Assembly (NCBI GenBank): GCA_948099385.1
Contig: CANUEZ040000116.1
Span: forward strand, 11,990,501 to 12,054,500
Origin: Fasciola hepatica
Taxonomy: Eukaryota; Platyhelminthes; Trematoda; Plagiorchiida; Fasciolidae
Direction of reading: 5' to 3'
Length of the DNA: 64,000 bases
The translations under genes and the position numbers were made by a program. The notes below the pieces were generated by a model. The model was not told where the DNA came from. It did not search any database and saw only the letters and a list, made by a program, of their open reading frames with translations. Positions 1-12,409 of this stretch are shown piece after piece. How positions within the stretch are numbered: position 1 is the first letter of the stretch; the number at the start of each line of letters is the position of its first letter.

Positions 1-1142
1 AGGTCGTGTAACAGCGCGGCCGCATTCAAAGGCCTCGTCTAATGCGTAGACAAAGTTCATCAAACGTAGGTGGTTGGAGCTCTGCTCGGGACAAATATAT
101 AGAAAACACTCGCTTGCCTACGCCGCATTACGCGGTCCGTGAATAAAATAATCATTTATCCACGACGCATTGAAACAAAATGAGGCAGCTTCATTTATCC
201 CGCCGGAAATTGATCTGTCACAATAGCTGATCCATGCCCCAGTTTCTTGTTGCTTAACAAGTAGTGGTGAAAATGTTTCTCTGATAAATTATGTGGATCG
301 TTTTTTCCAATTGCTATGTGTACCGGTTTTGTCAATTCATGAAAACGAATTGAAATGGGAAGCGAATACGTCTCATTGTTACGAAAGGGAAGACTAAATT
401 ATTCTCCTGTTATTTGTGTGGGACTTGTCTGACATGTAAATATATCCGAATTCATACATTCTTATCATCACTTCCTGGTACTGTATTCTGATAATGAGAA
501 CAGAAAATCCTACCACCATTATATTATTCTGAGTAATATCAGTTTGCAAGCTGTACCTCAAGATTACGAACCGTGTTGGGCTTCACCAGACTAAGTGTAC
601 CAGAGAGCCGATTCATAGTGAAACAGTTTTGTGACGATCGTGGGGTGAGAAAACTTATTCATTCTGCGACAGATAGCATTCGAATGATCCGAACAAAAAA
701 TGAGCAGACTGCTGGAATGATCTATCTAAACGTACGAGGAGATTTATGCTACTTGTTCACTTTCTCTCATGCTCTGTCCTACTGAGACAGCATCCTTTAA
801 AGCGGGACAAAGAAATTGCTAATTCATCATTTAAGGGCTTTTGTCTCTGACGGATTTTCTACCGTATTATACATCACGTGGATTCACGCATAAACATCAT
901 GACAGCAGCAGATTTAAATTACCCGCTTGCAACGATTCACCACGTAGCTGTTAGCAATCAAGTCGTCATAGAAAAGTGTGAAAGCATTCATTGTACAGCT
1001 GTTTCATGTGGCTTATTAGAAAGTACCAAAGCTTCGAATTCCCCGAGTCCTAACTAAGACAAAAACTATTGGTTGCATGATTGGGAGTCACATACACGTG
1101 AGCACTAGGCTATCCGGGCTCACACTCAACGAGTGAGATTGG
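1..1142. other. Unassigned DNA
   Basis: I see no coding exon, repeat family or structured RNA here. Reading frames are short and show no recognisable domain. Confidence 0.5.
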
Positions 1143-1152
1143 CTAAGACAAA

Positions 1153-1183
<31 letters not shown>

Positions 1184-1193
1184 GGAGAGAGAT
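1143..1193 (+). repeat. (GA)n microsatellite
   Basis: An imperfect GA/GAGA tract of about 50 bp with single T and G interruptions. The reading frame that crosses it is low-complexity and not a gene. Confidence 0.9.
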
Positions 1194-4070
1194 CGCAATG
1201 CAGTGGGTGCGACCAGATCGCGATCATCTCTTCCCCAAATACATCGGGTGCTGTTATATGGCTGTTACATGAGTGTGATATGGGGTCTCTTGAGTCTATA
1301 CCAGAAACAAGACTGATAAAGCATAAAACTCTACGAAGTGATATAGTCCTCCTTAAGTAGGCTATGGAAGATGGTGAGTGATCAGTATAGAATTATGATC
1401 AATGTGCACGGATGTATTGAGGTAGAAAAGGTGGATCGCGCAGCAATGAGCTGTTCAGGTTCACGAACTTTAAAGGATGGTCGGCGCAGCTTTCCATCAG
1501 CAATTTCAATATGCAAAAGATCAGTTGAAGTTCTACTGTAACGAAAAGCCAAGCTATCTCACGATAAGAGTAACGTTATTGGCTGTAGTATCTTTTATAA
1601 AACGCCACCGCGAAGTGTAAAATTCACTATTGACATTTCGCACTGTTTAACACAAGACTAGACTGGTCAGAAAATTTCTGAATACGTGAAAGATTTCCAG
1701 TAAACTCATCTATATCGGGCTGCTAGGACAGAGGTTGAGACAAAACAACGTCATCGCTATACTTGAATGGACAAACTGAATGAGATACCGTTAAGTCACT
1801 AATGTGGGGTGAGAAAATATGGTGATAGGATGGCACATTGAAGAACGTCGCACTGCTTGGTACACTGTGTTCTTCCCAAAAAGTAGTCTGCCAGCTAGTT
1901 AAGTAAGCGAGCAGCTGTTAGGTTCTAGCATTTTGAGAAACATGGATTGTGGCATACTATCAAACGTCGGTGTGTAATCTAACTAGTTTCCACAAGTCAT
2001 TAAAGGATTCCGTAGTGAAATGGACTACGAACGCTACTGCGTCAACCGTAAAACGCCGGGGTTTGAAAACAAATTTGTATTCGTGAACGGAAATTCCGAT
2101 AGTGTTCTGGAGGTGTTGAAGCCCAACGCGTTCAACTATTTATAATTACCGATGAGGAAAGTGCTACTGGGTGGAAATTCTTGGTTCCCGGTTGGTGGTG
2201 ATGGTCTTCGATATTCACCCCCCCCCCTCCCTCACCAGCCCTTCTCTGTCTAAGGCGACAAACGGTGTAATTACCACTCAGTCCGCTACTTCAACTGATC
2301 CTATAAATACGGCCGTTTGGGTTCACTATCACTTCAGTTATCTTCAATGGTATAATGAGCCACCGACGCACTATTGTCTATACTACTTCGGTTTACAAGC
2401 GATAGCAAGTCAGTACCCAATCCGGACGGAGTAAGCTGATCAAAATAGGAATTATCTTTTCAATACGTGTTTATTGTTCGATAACACAGCGCAGTCGGAA
2501 GTAATGGTAGTCAGTCGACGTTTCGGCTACCGCCGTTAAAGTTTCCCACGACTAGTTTACAGTCGAATGATCTTGGGGTAGTAATCTAACGTCACCGAGG
2601 GTCTGATGGTGTGTGTGTGTGTGTCCATCAAGTGCTCATTTATTTGAGGTTACGGTTTTGAACTGTCAGATGTCAGCTTACGTTTTGTGTACGACAGAAT
2701 GCAACTTAGTCATTGACACCTAACTTTATCAGTTTTCGTCATATTGGAGTCTTTTCGAATTGGTCCAACTATTAAAATCAGTTGCCCCTGGCTGTTAGGG
2801 AATGAGCCGTACCTAAGCTTGGGTAGTGTTTATGTGTGGATTAAAATCCCGCCCTGGTCAACGACTTTAAACATTCGGATCAGTTCGGAAAAAATCATCA
2901 AATCCGCTAAACCAAATTTCACTTCAGAGTCTGTTCGATACCACTGGCTCATCATTCTGTGTGTCAAATCTAGAACAAACGGAGGTTGGGATCACTTCGA
3001 TCAAAGAATCATTTGGTGATTTTCGATACGTCACACCACACCGGTGTTGAGGACGAGATAGTCAGAGGTCCAGGAGGAGACTGACACAGTGAAAAAAAAT
3101 ATCAAAACAGAACGACTGGTCGTCGCAACTGCCTCTCCTTGCCCTCCAGGAACACAGGGTACAAAGTATATCGGTAACTAGACAGTACTATAATGAACAA
3201 ATAAATGGTGATTTCCCGTGTACTTACGTGTTTGCCCAGTCTGAATTGTGCCTTAGTCTGTTTGATTGATTACTAAGCTTCCGGTTGATTGCATTAGCTG
3301 ATCTTTCTTCTTGCATCACCTATGCACCATTGTTTTGGCACCAGACCTGATTGCTGTTAACGTCGTGATTCGTTTCAGCCTGGTTGTCCTGACTCCCTGA
3401 CGTATTTCATGCATATGTGGTTTGTGCGTATGACGTGACTGGGTCGTCGACGCGGCCGTTACCAGTGATGTCACCGCATAAGAAAGAACTAACAGCTGTC
3501 CTACAATGATTGACAGCCTGTGTCGTCTGGTGCGGTCGGTTCTTACAACTGTTCTTCCCTTTTACCTTTTGTGAACAGCAATTTTGTTACACTAAAGAAG
3601 TTGATAATCTCACACCCGCTGAGGGATTGCTTTGGTAATCAGAGCGATAGCATTACGAGCCTCGAGTGAACTACAATTTGCTTTGGATCACGACTCCACC
3701 TCTAATTGGTCCCCCTTCCTGAAAAACGAAAGGTAAACACAGTACGTCTGCGTTTCTCAAGTCCTGTTTTTCACACTTCAGACGGACTGCTATTTAGGAC
3801 TGCATGAAACATACAGATCAACTCGTGAGTCAAAATATTCCTAATTTTTGTCTGATCTCCAACTTGAACGGTAATACAGACTGACTGTCATTCATGCGCA
3901 GCTGGTTGCAACTTGTTGCCAGTTTACGGTCAGAAGCTTTTCAGCGTTTACGACCTATTTGCGCACTGAAATTCGTACCGCTCTTCCAGTCATCATTAAA
4001 ACCACGGCAGCATGGTGCAGTCGTTTCAGTTGATTTGTTCGCGAAGTTACCAGCAGCTTATCTCCTCATC
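1194..4070. other. Unassigned DNA with short simple repeats
   Basis: It holds a C10 run at 2218-2227 and a (GT)8 tract at 2609-2624. Around 2510-2540, read on the minus strand, a small hairpin CGGC/GCCG with a GGTA loop is followed by AAACGTCG, like the tails near 46.6 and 47.1 kb. No gene was recognised. Confidence 0.5.
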
Positions 4071-4077
4071 GAGTGCT

Positions 4078-4140
4078 ACCTGAGACTCGAACCAAGGCCA
4101 CGTGATTGTGATTCGCTCACGCCATACCATCAAGCAATTT
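4078..4140 (-). repeat. tRNA-derived SINE fragment
   Basis: Read on the minus strand, an A-box-like stretch (TGGCGTGAGCG) is followed about 30 bases later by a B-box-like TTGGTTCGAGTC. The cloverleaf is not complete, so this is a SINE head or tRNA relic rather than a tRNA gene. It is too short to place in one of the families defined here. Confidence 0.4.
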
Positions 4141-4494
4141 GCATTGGGTCTCAACGGGTTGCCGTCCCGTAAATGTTATCCGTATTCATATAGCTGTTTG
4201 AATATGTAGTTTTGAGGCTGGGAATAGAAGCGGGTAGGCTTGAGCGGAAAACCTATTGCACTTGTCTCTATGGATAGGCTCCCTGTTTTCAGTTATTGAG
4301 TACAGACTCAGCAGGAAGGCCTGTTGGACATATGATGGAAGGTCGATAAAACGTTATCCAGTGGAGTTGGTCAAGCAGGACGAATTTAGGCATCCGGAAT
4401 GAAGTTAGTCAGGTCTACCTGCTTACGAAATCACTCTTCAGGCAGCATCAGTGTTCATCTCGCGTTTAAAATCAATTAAGCATTGCATAATTGT

Positions 4495-4735
4495 TTCTTC
4501 TTGCCATTCAAACCCCTTTCAATGGGGCGTTCAAAACCAGTTACGGAAGGATGTCTGATCAGCTACGGTTGCCAAGATTCAGACTGTAGTAAGCCAGCTC
4601 GTTTAGCCGATGGCTCGTGTGCGTGTGACTCAAAATCACACAACCTGTGTTCGATTCCCACTTGGCAGTCAGTGGATTTGCACCGCAATTGATGATTCAA
4701 AGCGACATATATAGAATACCTGTTCGCTTCTTGCA
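4495..4735 (+). repeat. SINE family B, diverged copy
   Basis: The tRNA-like part (about 4592-4665) has an A-box-like TTTAGCCGATGG and a B-box TGTTCGATTCCC. It shares its 5' leader (TTCAAAACCAGTTACGGAAG, compare 55170) and its 3' body (GTGGATTTGCACCGC...TGATGATTC) with the well-preserved copies at 54.9-55.4 kb. Family assignment therefore rests on within-window similarity on both sides of the tRNA-like head. Confidence 0.65.
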
Positions 4736-4789
4736 TAATCTGAAAGGTGGACAGCACATTGACAGTGAATGTTAGATCTTCCCACATGA

Positions 4790-7139
4790 AATTAAAATCT
4801 TCCTCATCAATTTGTGCTCAATGATCTTGGCGACCAGGTCATAAACTTTTCTTCATCAGTCAAAGTCATGTCATTACTCACGCATTGAAGATGATGTACC
4901 CTTGTTTGATGATGGAATGTTTCCGAACTATGCGCTAAGCCCAGTGGTTGTAAGCCTATGAAAACCATCTATCTAAATTATGAACTACGAACAATATTGA
5001 CAATTAAAATCTCCTACTGATCAAAATGATTTCTCTATCCTTAATGACTGAACTGAATTCACTTCTCTGATTTCCCCTTTCACACAGCCATTCACCCCGC
5101 TCCACCCCACCCTCCACACATACAAGCATACACACATACACACATTATACATTATTTCAGAACAAAATGTTCCTTGATTTAGTGCGTAAATTTTGACACT
5201 AAGTTATCATTACGTTTGATCTATGGACAGTTCTTGAATGTCGAAAGTTCTGTTTTCACACTGAAGGAGAATAAGAATAGACATTTTTTTCGCAGAAACA
5301 CTAACGAGGCGAAGAGATTTGGTTTTTGCATCTCACTCTTCATCATACACTTGCATACGGAAACTGTTACACACCAAAGTAAGTTAATGGGTAGCCTAAC
5401 TGATAGTGCACAACTGCGAATGCATCTATTCCGGCGGCCTGGTCTCACACCAAATGACTGGGGTGAGTTTGGCAAATTGGGGAGCCGAGCGAGAGATCAC
5501 GGGCCGAGATATGAAGTGAGGTCGTGCGAGAGACTGTCTGCCCCAGAAAGATCAGGGGAAATGTCTGTTGCCTAAGGTCACCTGTGATTTAAAACTTTAC
5601 TAATGATAACATAATTGAGACTTAAGTAATTTAATCGCGATAAATTTGGATGTAGTCAAAATTAGTTCACTCAATCTTCCGCTGTAATCAACTTACTGAT
5701 TACTATCCGGTACCAGCTGTGGGTCACATTCTACAAGAGTGCATGAAGAGTGTTCCGAACCCTAATTTTATGAATTGAAAGTGGGTGGCGTACCACCATA
5801 CTCTAGGATAAGATATCGTCATATTTGCCACGTGAAGATCTTAATATGAGCTAGGAGACAAATGGTGAATGAACTAAAAGGCTAGTTCTATCTTTGGTTT
5901 ACGCGGCTTGACAACAATTAATGACAGCTGATAGCGAATAGTCCCGCTGTATGACTTCCAAAGCAGTGTTCAGTAACTTTGTAGTTGCTGTCGCATGAAT
6001 TTTTACCAGATCACACCTGGATTTAGAGTAACGTGACAAAATGCGTTGGTCACGGCATTCCTCCCAAAAAACTCGGTTGAGATAATTGATAGGTTCAGTT
6101 TATGATGCTACTGAACGAAGCTCCAAATCTGCGTATTATCCCCTCTTCAAAATCCAGAAGAATCATTACGTAGTGCACAGTTCGGAGTTATTTCACATTT
6201 TATCTAGTCTCATTTGACTTGGTTTTTGAAATATTTCTTGCTTAGAAAAGAAGACTGGACTTTTTCTTTGCTTCTCCTGTGGATCTTAAACAGGTTGAAA
6301 TAGTGCCATGGTAGAAGAAAAAACACCAAAATCATGAGTACTAAACGCATCTGTTTCCCCCGACGAAATTTGTTCTCTTGTTGCGTCCAATTCAACCCCG
6401 AGAAAGAATTGTTTCTAATTGTGCAGTCTGCTCCTGAATAAGCAAAACCTTTGCAACACAGTCGGAAATGGGTAATTAACCCCCAGAATAAATTCTGTCA
6501 TCCTCTCATGGAAATCTGAACCTTTTTATGGAACACTATTCCTCGTGACTTTTTCAAACTGAAAAAGACACGATGCGTAAAATTTCTCTGTTGACTGGAA
6601 GGAAAATATTTATAACAAATACATGTGGGAAATTGACAGGAAAAATATGAAACGCAATCGATTTAAAGCAAATTTTCACTCCCGACTATAATGACAACAG
6701 ATAAGTATCTTTTTCAAGAGCTGTTAAATTTGAACAGAAGCACAACCTTTGAGGGGGAGTGGAATGAATATTGGAGGAAAGCCGTTCTCCCTCCTTCCAC
6801 TCTCCCGATAAATTTCTTGTTATCAAGTGACATTGATTCGGTGGGAGAATATAAGTTGAGACTAGTCCTTTTGCAATCCCTGGAGGTATGCCGGCTGGTA
6901 CAAATAAAATAGGATAGACAACATGTCCGATTTTCACTGATATAAATTACCGAACGGGTTCTGACGGGATTAGAATACAATTGGGTGGGAGTATGATGTG
7001 TTTAGGACAGAGCACTTCATATCACATCCAGACGGATGGACTCTGAGATGACCTGCCCAATCATTATCACTGTTTGACGCTAGAATAGCCAGTCAGATGC
7101 TGAGGATGAGACAACCCTTTAGTTACCTGAAGATAGAAG
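4790..7139. other. Unassigned DNA
   Basis: About 2.3 kb with no recognisable gene. Reading frames of 70-120 codons occur on both strands around 5.2-5.6 and 6.7-6.9 kb. They overlap each other antisense and match no family I know, so I do not call them genes. A short CA-rich patch lies at 5120-5145. Confidence 0.45.
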
Positions 7140-7345
7140 GTGCAAAAGTCAGTTTTTCGGGAAGCGCAACCAGTATATTGTTACAGCGTGCAACAAGAAA
7201 ATCTCGACTATTGTTAATTAATCGGTGATTTATGAAAGCTCTTGCACCAATCAGATTGTTCAATTCACTATGTGTCCAACAGAAGTCACTGTCTGGCAAA
7301 TCAAGAAACGCCATTGATGTAGTAATGCAACATGTATCCAAAACA
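7140..7345 (-). repeat. 3' LTR of the gypsy element
   Basis: About 205 bp, aligning over its length with 11023-11220. Shared blocks include CAGTATATTGTTA, GTGCAACAAG and CACCAATCAGATT. It directly follows the integrase tail. The ends are blurred by mutation, so boundaries are accurate to a few bases. A target duplication is not clear (GAAGG on the left, GGAGG on the right). Confidence 0.7.
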
Positions 7346-7369
7346 TCCTTCCTCTTTTGAAAAACGTTT

Positions 7370-8400
7370 TCTTGTCTACCGGCTGGTAACCTTGTCCACT
7401 CCGGGTTCTAGACGGTGAATTCCCCTGTCCGACGGGTGAATGTATAGTGTTATCTGAATCAGTCTCTTCACCATCGTTTTTGGTTTCGTAGTCTTCTTTT
7501 TTGTGATCGCCTCTATTGGTTTTCTCCTCCCCCTTATCAACTTCTTCGGATTTCCTCAGATGAACCCTATTCATTCTTATCCAGCGACCTCCGGAGCGTG
7601 CTACGTATGATTTCTTTGTTACACGCAATAGTACCTCTCCTTTGGTTCAGGATTATTTGTCGGTTCAGTTGATGGAATCCAGACTGTATCATCTGGCTTG
7701 AGTGAACGCAATGGTTAGCAGCCCCGATTGTAAAGTCTTTTTGCACCGCCATTCGTTTTTTTCAGTTTCAACTTGACTACTGAAGGCGCTACGGCATCTT
7801 GGTCCAGTAAACCAGCACAAACTGGTAGGACCGTGCTTGTCCGTCTTCTGAATAGATGTTTCGTCGGGCTAGCTTCCATCACCGCAGAAGGCATATTTCG
7901 AAGCTCAAGCAGAGCGATAAACGGATCGCTGCCCTCAGACTTGCACTTCTTCGGTATCTTTTTCGCCTGTTTGAGAGCGCTTTCTGCTTTGCCGTTGAAC
8001 TGACTATGATAAGGACTGGTGACGTGATGGCTAAACTGCTACATTTCCGAAAAATGCTGAAATCCCGTGCCGTGAAACTGAAGACCACCATCGGGATTCC
8101 AAGTCGTGCGAAATCGGTTCTCAGTTTGTTGATAATTTCTGCAGCTGTTTCTGCTTTCAAAAAGGTCAACTTCAAAGAAATCACTGTAGTAATCAACGGT
8201 CACTACGTGACTGTCCTTCCCATGGTAAAAGATATCCAACTCCACAGTTTGCCTAGGCCGTTCAAGTACTGGGTGCATCTCCATCGTTTGTCGTCGATCA
8301 AATTGTCTGCACGGTTCGAAATTTGCTACCATCAGTTTATTCTGTTCTGCCATACCACGGTAACAACCCGTTTCCCGCACAGCAATCGACTCCTATGACG
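7370..8400 (-). pseudogene. gypsy integrase remnant
   Basis: On the minus strand the integrase reads from about 8380 down to about 7600, in at least two frames. The N-terminal part contains a segment with Arg-Arg-Gln before Thr-Met-Glu-Met. The catalytic core follows with VELDIFYHGKDSHVV and DYYSDFF, the usual region of the first catalytic Asp, and then AAEIINKLRTDFARLGIP. The C-terminal part (7260-7628) is rich in Lys, Arg, Glu and Asp and runs into the LTR, as gypsy Pol tails do. Frameshifts near 8100 and 7800 break it. A long open frame on the opposite strand (7856-8398) is only its antisense shadow. Confidence 0.8.
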
Positions 8401-8479
8401 GATGATTTCTCTGCAGGGGCCTAAGTACAACGAAGGTATTCCGTTATGAACAACCTACAGAGCTTGGTTACTAAATGCA

Positions 8480-9000
8480 TTTGAGTAATCTTCTTGGCGC
8501 TCTATGTGGTGGCTTATCCACGATCGTGATCAATAGCTTGTGATCTGAATATACGTGCGTAAGTCGCCCGAAAGTGTAATCAATGAACTTCTGCACAGAA
8601 TAGACGGTTGTCAGTAGTTCTTCTTCGATTCGCGCATATCTCTGTTCACAGATTGTTAAAGTCCTACTACGATAATCAAGCGGGCGTCCATTCTGTAACA
8701 GAACAGCTCCTAAACCATGTTGGTTGTTATCACACTGTATGCATAGAGGTAAGGTGTGATCCTAATATGGTAAGACTAGGGCCTTCACGATAAGCTGCTT
8801 GATGCCATCAAACGCTAACTGTTGTTCATCTGACTAAGTCCACTTTTCTCCCTTAAGTGGTAATCGGCGGATCGGTCTGGTCAATTCTCCTAACTCTAGT
8901 AAGAATTTGCCCAGATAGTTGATCATCCCGTTAGAACGTGAGACGCCTTTCGTATCGGTTGGCGCCGGCATATCTACAATCGCACTTACTTTTCTCGGGT
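8480..9000 (-). pseudogene. gypsy RNase H and connection-domain remnant
   Basis: Minus-strand translation of 8800-8990 gives the connection typical of gypsy Pol: VDMPAPTDTKGV, then GMINYLGKF, then WT..EQQLAFDGIK. The next piece (about 8760-8480) carries GLGAVLLQNGRPLDYRS and, further on, YSDHKLL, the usual RNase H blocks. Stop codons and frame changes interrupt it. It lies between the RT and integrase remnants, in the expected order. Confidence 0.75.
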
Positions 9001-9239
9001 CCCGTTTGATCCGCGCGCTTGTGATAATGTGTCAGTGGAACATGACCGCTGTTTGACAAAAAATATCAGCTTGTCTAGTTTTAATGTGTCGGAACCGAGA
9101 TCGGTTCGGAGTGTATCGAAAAATCGATGCGCCGTGTGAAATGTTACGTAACGTCGACAACCTACCAACGATTTCGACTACTCTGTGTTATTGAACAATC
9201 AAATTCTACCATTGTCTAGTTTTAGTTTAGTTCCATCAC

Positions 9240-9807
9240 GGATACATCGTTGAAGAAAAGAATCGAACCCACTGTCTTGTTCCTCGATATTTTTGCCGGA
9301 AAATAGAATAGCGTCTACGCAGAGTACTCCAGGTAAGTCGTCCACTGCTTGGAGAATCCTTTTCTAGAATATTTCGCTGGATACCTTCAGACAGAAAGGT
9401 AGTCGCTCCCAACGGAACCGGCCATACGGTGCGACAAACGTGGTCAGATAACTCGAGGCTTCATCCAACTCAACATGCCAAAACGCTGAAGCCAGATCAA
9501 CTTTCGTAAAGCGACGCACGTTTGATAACTCAGGAAGAATATCGTCAAAAACAGATAACGAAAAGTGCTCTTGTCTAAGTGCTTTGTTCAGTGGTTTGGA
9601 ATCAATGCGAATGCGAAGTTCCCCGGATGCTTCCGTCACGATCACGATTTGACTCACCCAGTCTGTCGATTCTTCAACTTTAACCAGGACATCTTTCGAT
9701 ATGAGAATGTTCAACTCGCGCTCAAATCGTTCTCTAACTGCATATGGAATACGACTTGTTGGCCGTGCCACAGGTTGTGCGCATTCATATACGTTTAACG
9801 CTGCCAC
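9240..9807 (-). pseudogene. gypsy reverse transcriptase remnant
   Basis: An uninterrupted 147-codon piece (9807-9364) covers the fingers and first palm motifs: RIDSKPLNKAL, then FTKVDLASAFWHV with the motif A Asp, then the APYGRFRWERLPF block. The frame then breaks. The catalytic motif downstream (about 9310-9330) reads CVDA instead of the Y/F-x-D-D expected, so one metal-binding Asp has been lost. It is inactive in at least two ways, by frameshift and by loss of the catalytic residue. Confidence 0.88.
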
Positions 9808-10079
9808 TCTTGGAAGCTTTCCAAATTTCTCATCGAAAACACGAGCATACTCTTCTAAGTAATATTCGATATTATCAAATACATGGTGAGTGAATGATAC
9901 TTAGAGCAATGTCACCAAACCAAGATTTTTGATAGATTCACATCCGAGGATGGGAACATAGCCCTGAATGACCACATCAAAGTTTCTAAGTGACGGATGT
10001 CCATCCTTGAGATTGACAACTTTCAGCATCGCCTAGTCCCTTGGATGAACCTTGTCATCGTTCCACATAACGAGTCTTC

Positions 10080-11022
10080 TGTGTCAGTGTCAGATAGTGA
10101 TCATAGGCATGATGTTCACCAAAGCTCTCAGGTCCAACTGAAAATCCATCTCTTCTTCGTTCACCTCCATCTTGGCAAAGACGTCTTTTCGCTTTGCCGG
10201 TATTTGCACCCCATATACTCGATCTGTGTTGTAATGATTTTGTTCTCTATACACTGCTTTCTTGAGGAAACATTTTGATACGAAATGGTTGCCCTTGTTG
10301 CCGCTATCACAAGTTTTCCCCAGACCGGACATTAGTCTCTTCCCACGAAGTGTAGTCTTCCACAAAAATGACACTCCGTCTTTGACACCGTGCGTGCCCC
10401 TGATGTTATTTTATCCAGACCACGCAATTCGGATGCGTTCATCGTCTCTATGTGCTGTTCTGCTGCTTCCTCACCTCGGCTGATGTTGACGCACTGTTTG
10501 GGTGATAATTTTGGAATCTTCTACATTTTAATCACCGTAGGGTTGCGTAATCCCATCACTATCCGATCCTGCTTGAGGCAGGAACAAAAACTGAATGATC
10601 GTGTCAGTGGTCTGAACGATACCAAAAAGAGTCAAATGATTCATCAGGCTTCTGTGTTCTTTGGTTAAAAGCAAAACGCTCATATGTTTCGTTGCAGTCA
10701 CCAGGACAATATCGCTCGAGTTTAAGCATCACCGTCATCCAGTCACCAAGGTCCTCCTCGGAACCATATGAAATGCCAGTGATGATCCGAATCGCCGCCG
10801 GTTCAACGGTATGACGAAATAACGCAAGCTGGATAGCTTTTGATTCGTATTCCATCGCCGACGGTGTCCGAAAATCTTCACACTGCGTTCTCTACAGCCT
10901 CCAGTAGTCAGCCAATCGACCAGTGTCTTCCGTCACCATGTGCGCCCGTAGGTGGATCTGCAGGCAACTGTACGGTTGGGTCTCCGGTATCGGCAGTTTC
11001 GCATCAGTTTTCACTGCCATCA
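10080..11022 (-). pseudogene. gypsy gag and protease remnant
   Basis: A start codon lies immediately inside the 5' LTR (11020-11023). The matrix/capsid-like part is clearest at 10855-10604, which includes RYCPGDCNETYERFAFNQR, a capsid-like block. Near 10400-10280 two zinc-knuckle traces can be read across a frameshift: CHFCGRLHFVGRD, and a Cys/Gly/His/Cys block ending NHFVSKC. At 10110-10090 a protease-like LDLRALVNIMP stands where an active retroviral-type protease would have D-S/T-G-A. Several stops break the chain. Confidence 0.7.
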
Positions 11023-11220
11023 TGTCAAACGTCAGTTCTTCGGGAAATGCAATCAGTATATTGTTAAAGGGTGCAACAAGGAAACCTCTATTATTGTCAA
11101 ATATTCGGTGGTTTATGAAGCCTCTTTCACCAATCAGATTTACAATGTGCCCAACAAAAGTCACTTTCTGACCAATCAGGGAAAGCCGTTGAGTTAGTGA
11201 AACAAAACGTATCCAACCCA
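11023..11220 (-). repeat. 5' LTR of the gypsy element
   Basis: About 198 bp starting TGTCAAAC and ending CCCA on the plus strand, so it has the TG...CA ends expected of an LTR. It is homologous to 7140-7345. In the element's sense direction the gag start lies within a few bases of its inner edge. That leaves little room for a standard primer-binding site, and I could not identify one. Confidence 0.7.
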
Positions 11221-12088
11221 GGAGGGTTCAACTTTTTGTAAGACTTGGAATTGTGGAGACTATCAGATCGCAAACTGTTTTGATTATTCTTTTACAATCA
11301 CTGGAAGCATAAGGCAAACTGTCATCTCTTACAGTTGGAGGAAACGTAACTGAAACCCCCACTTAGTTCGACGTGAGGTAAACTGGAAGGTGGTACGAAT
11401 GAAAAGATTTTGTCAATTTCGAAGCCTGGGTTGTCCAAAAAGTACTGTCAATAGTTCAGTCCCATTCAGTCCCTTAAACCATTGAGTTTATTCTAGTTTT
11501 GACCGGTTCCTCATAGCATCGTGGAATTAGAAGTGAAACAAAATCAAAACAGAAAGTAACCCTCCGATAGGAAATATTGTAGACTAAGATAGAGTTCGAA
11601 TGCAAACACTCCACTGACCGTGGTACTTAGGCATGTCACATAAAGGTAAGCGAATCTCGCGAACCCTAAGTAACAAGTCCAGCATGTCCTAGAAGACACA
11701 TTTCATTGGTCATGGCTTTTATGAAATTTCACCACGTCATTTGCTGACCACCTCGACCATCAGCTAGCCGCTACCCGTTTCGGATAATCACGTACAACGA
11801 GAGAATATGTGAATACGTGTAATTGATTAGACGCTTCGTCTATAGGCTGGTCGATCTTGATCCCGAACACCGTAAACCTAAACTAAACCTTTCTGATACG
11901 ACATTCACAACATATCCGAGCTAAGCAATGAAGAAGTCAATCTTCACACATCGATAGTCAACACGTATCTCCCTTGTTCTTGGTAGTCTGCTATCATCAC
12001 GAGTTTCAGATTCCTATAACTCGAATGCTTCTTAACAGAATAGCATTATTAGTTACTTAGATATACCTCTCCTTATTAACTGAGAGTT
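11221..12088. other. Unassigned DNA
   Basis: No gene, repeat family or structured element recognised. Confidence 0.5.
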
Positions 12089-12224
<136 letters not shown>

Positions 12225-12311
12225 GCCAGTAATAGTAACATTGTTCGTACTTCTTTTTATTTTATAATACGTAAATGGTACAGTACTTCAGGGAGGGTGA
12301 CGGTCACTTAG

Positions 12312-12408
12312 AGGATGCCAAATTGGGTGACCAGCGGTACCGGCAGGATTCGAACCCGGGACCTTAAGGTCTAAAGTTCACCCTGATGACCAACTGACCG
12401 CCGTCGAT
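12312..12408 (-). repeat. SINE family C (tRNA-like)
   Basis: On the minus strand it reads GGCGGTCAGTTGGTCATCA, then GTGAAC, then the B-box GGGTTCGAATCC, then TGCCGGTACCGC. It shares the motif GGTCA...ATCA plus GGGTTCGA with copies at 19728, 39160 and 39425. No family-specific 3' body was recognised. Confidence 0.6.
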
Positions 12409-12409
12409 T

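Larger units (their letters stand above)
7140..11220 (-). mobile_element. Degenerate Ty3/gypsy LTR retrotransposon
   Basis: A full-order but heavily mutated gypsy element on the minus strand, about 4.1 kb. Reading right to left: a short LTR (11023-11220), gag with zinc-knuckle remnants, aspartic protease, reverse transcriptase, RNase H, integrase with a basic C-terminus, then the second LTR (7140-7345). Every domain is split by stops or frameshifts, and the RT metal-binding motif is altered. The two LTRs have many differences and several indels, so the insertion is old. Domain order RT-RNase H-integrase separates it from BEL/Pao only weakly, but the RT and integrase motifs are clearly Ty3/gypsy. 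The closest named trematode relatives (CsRn1-like elements) cannot be confirmed from memory. Confidence 0.85.

Noticed and set aside
7856..8398. 180-codon plus-strand frame
   Set aside because: Antisense to the gypsy integrase remnant, whose minus-strand motifs are recognisable; the plus frame is not.
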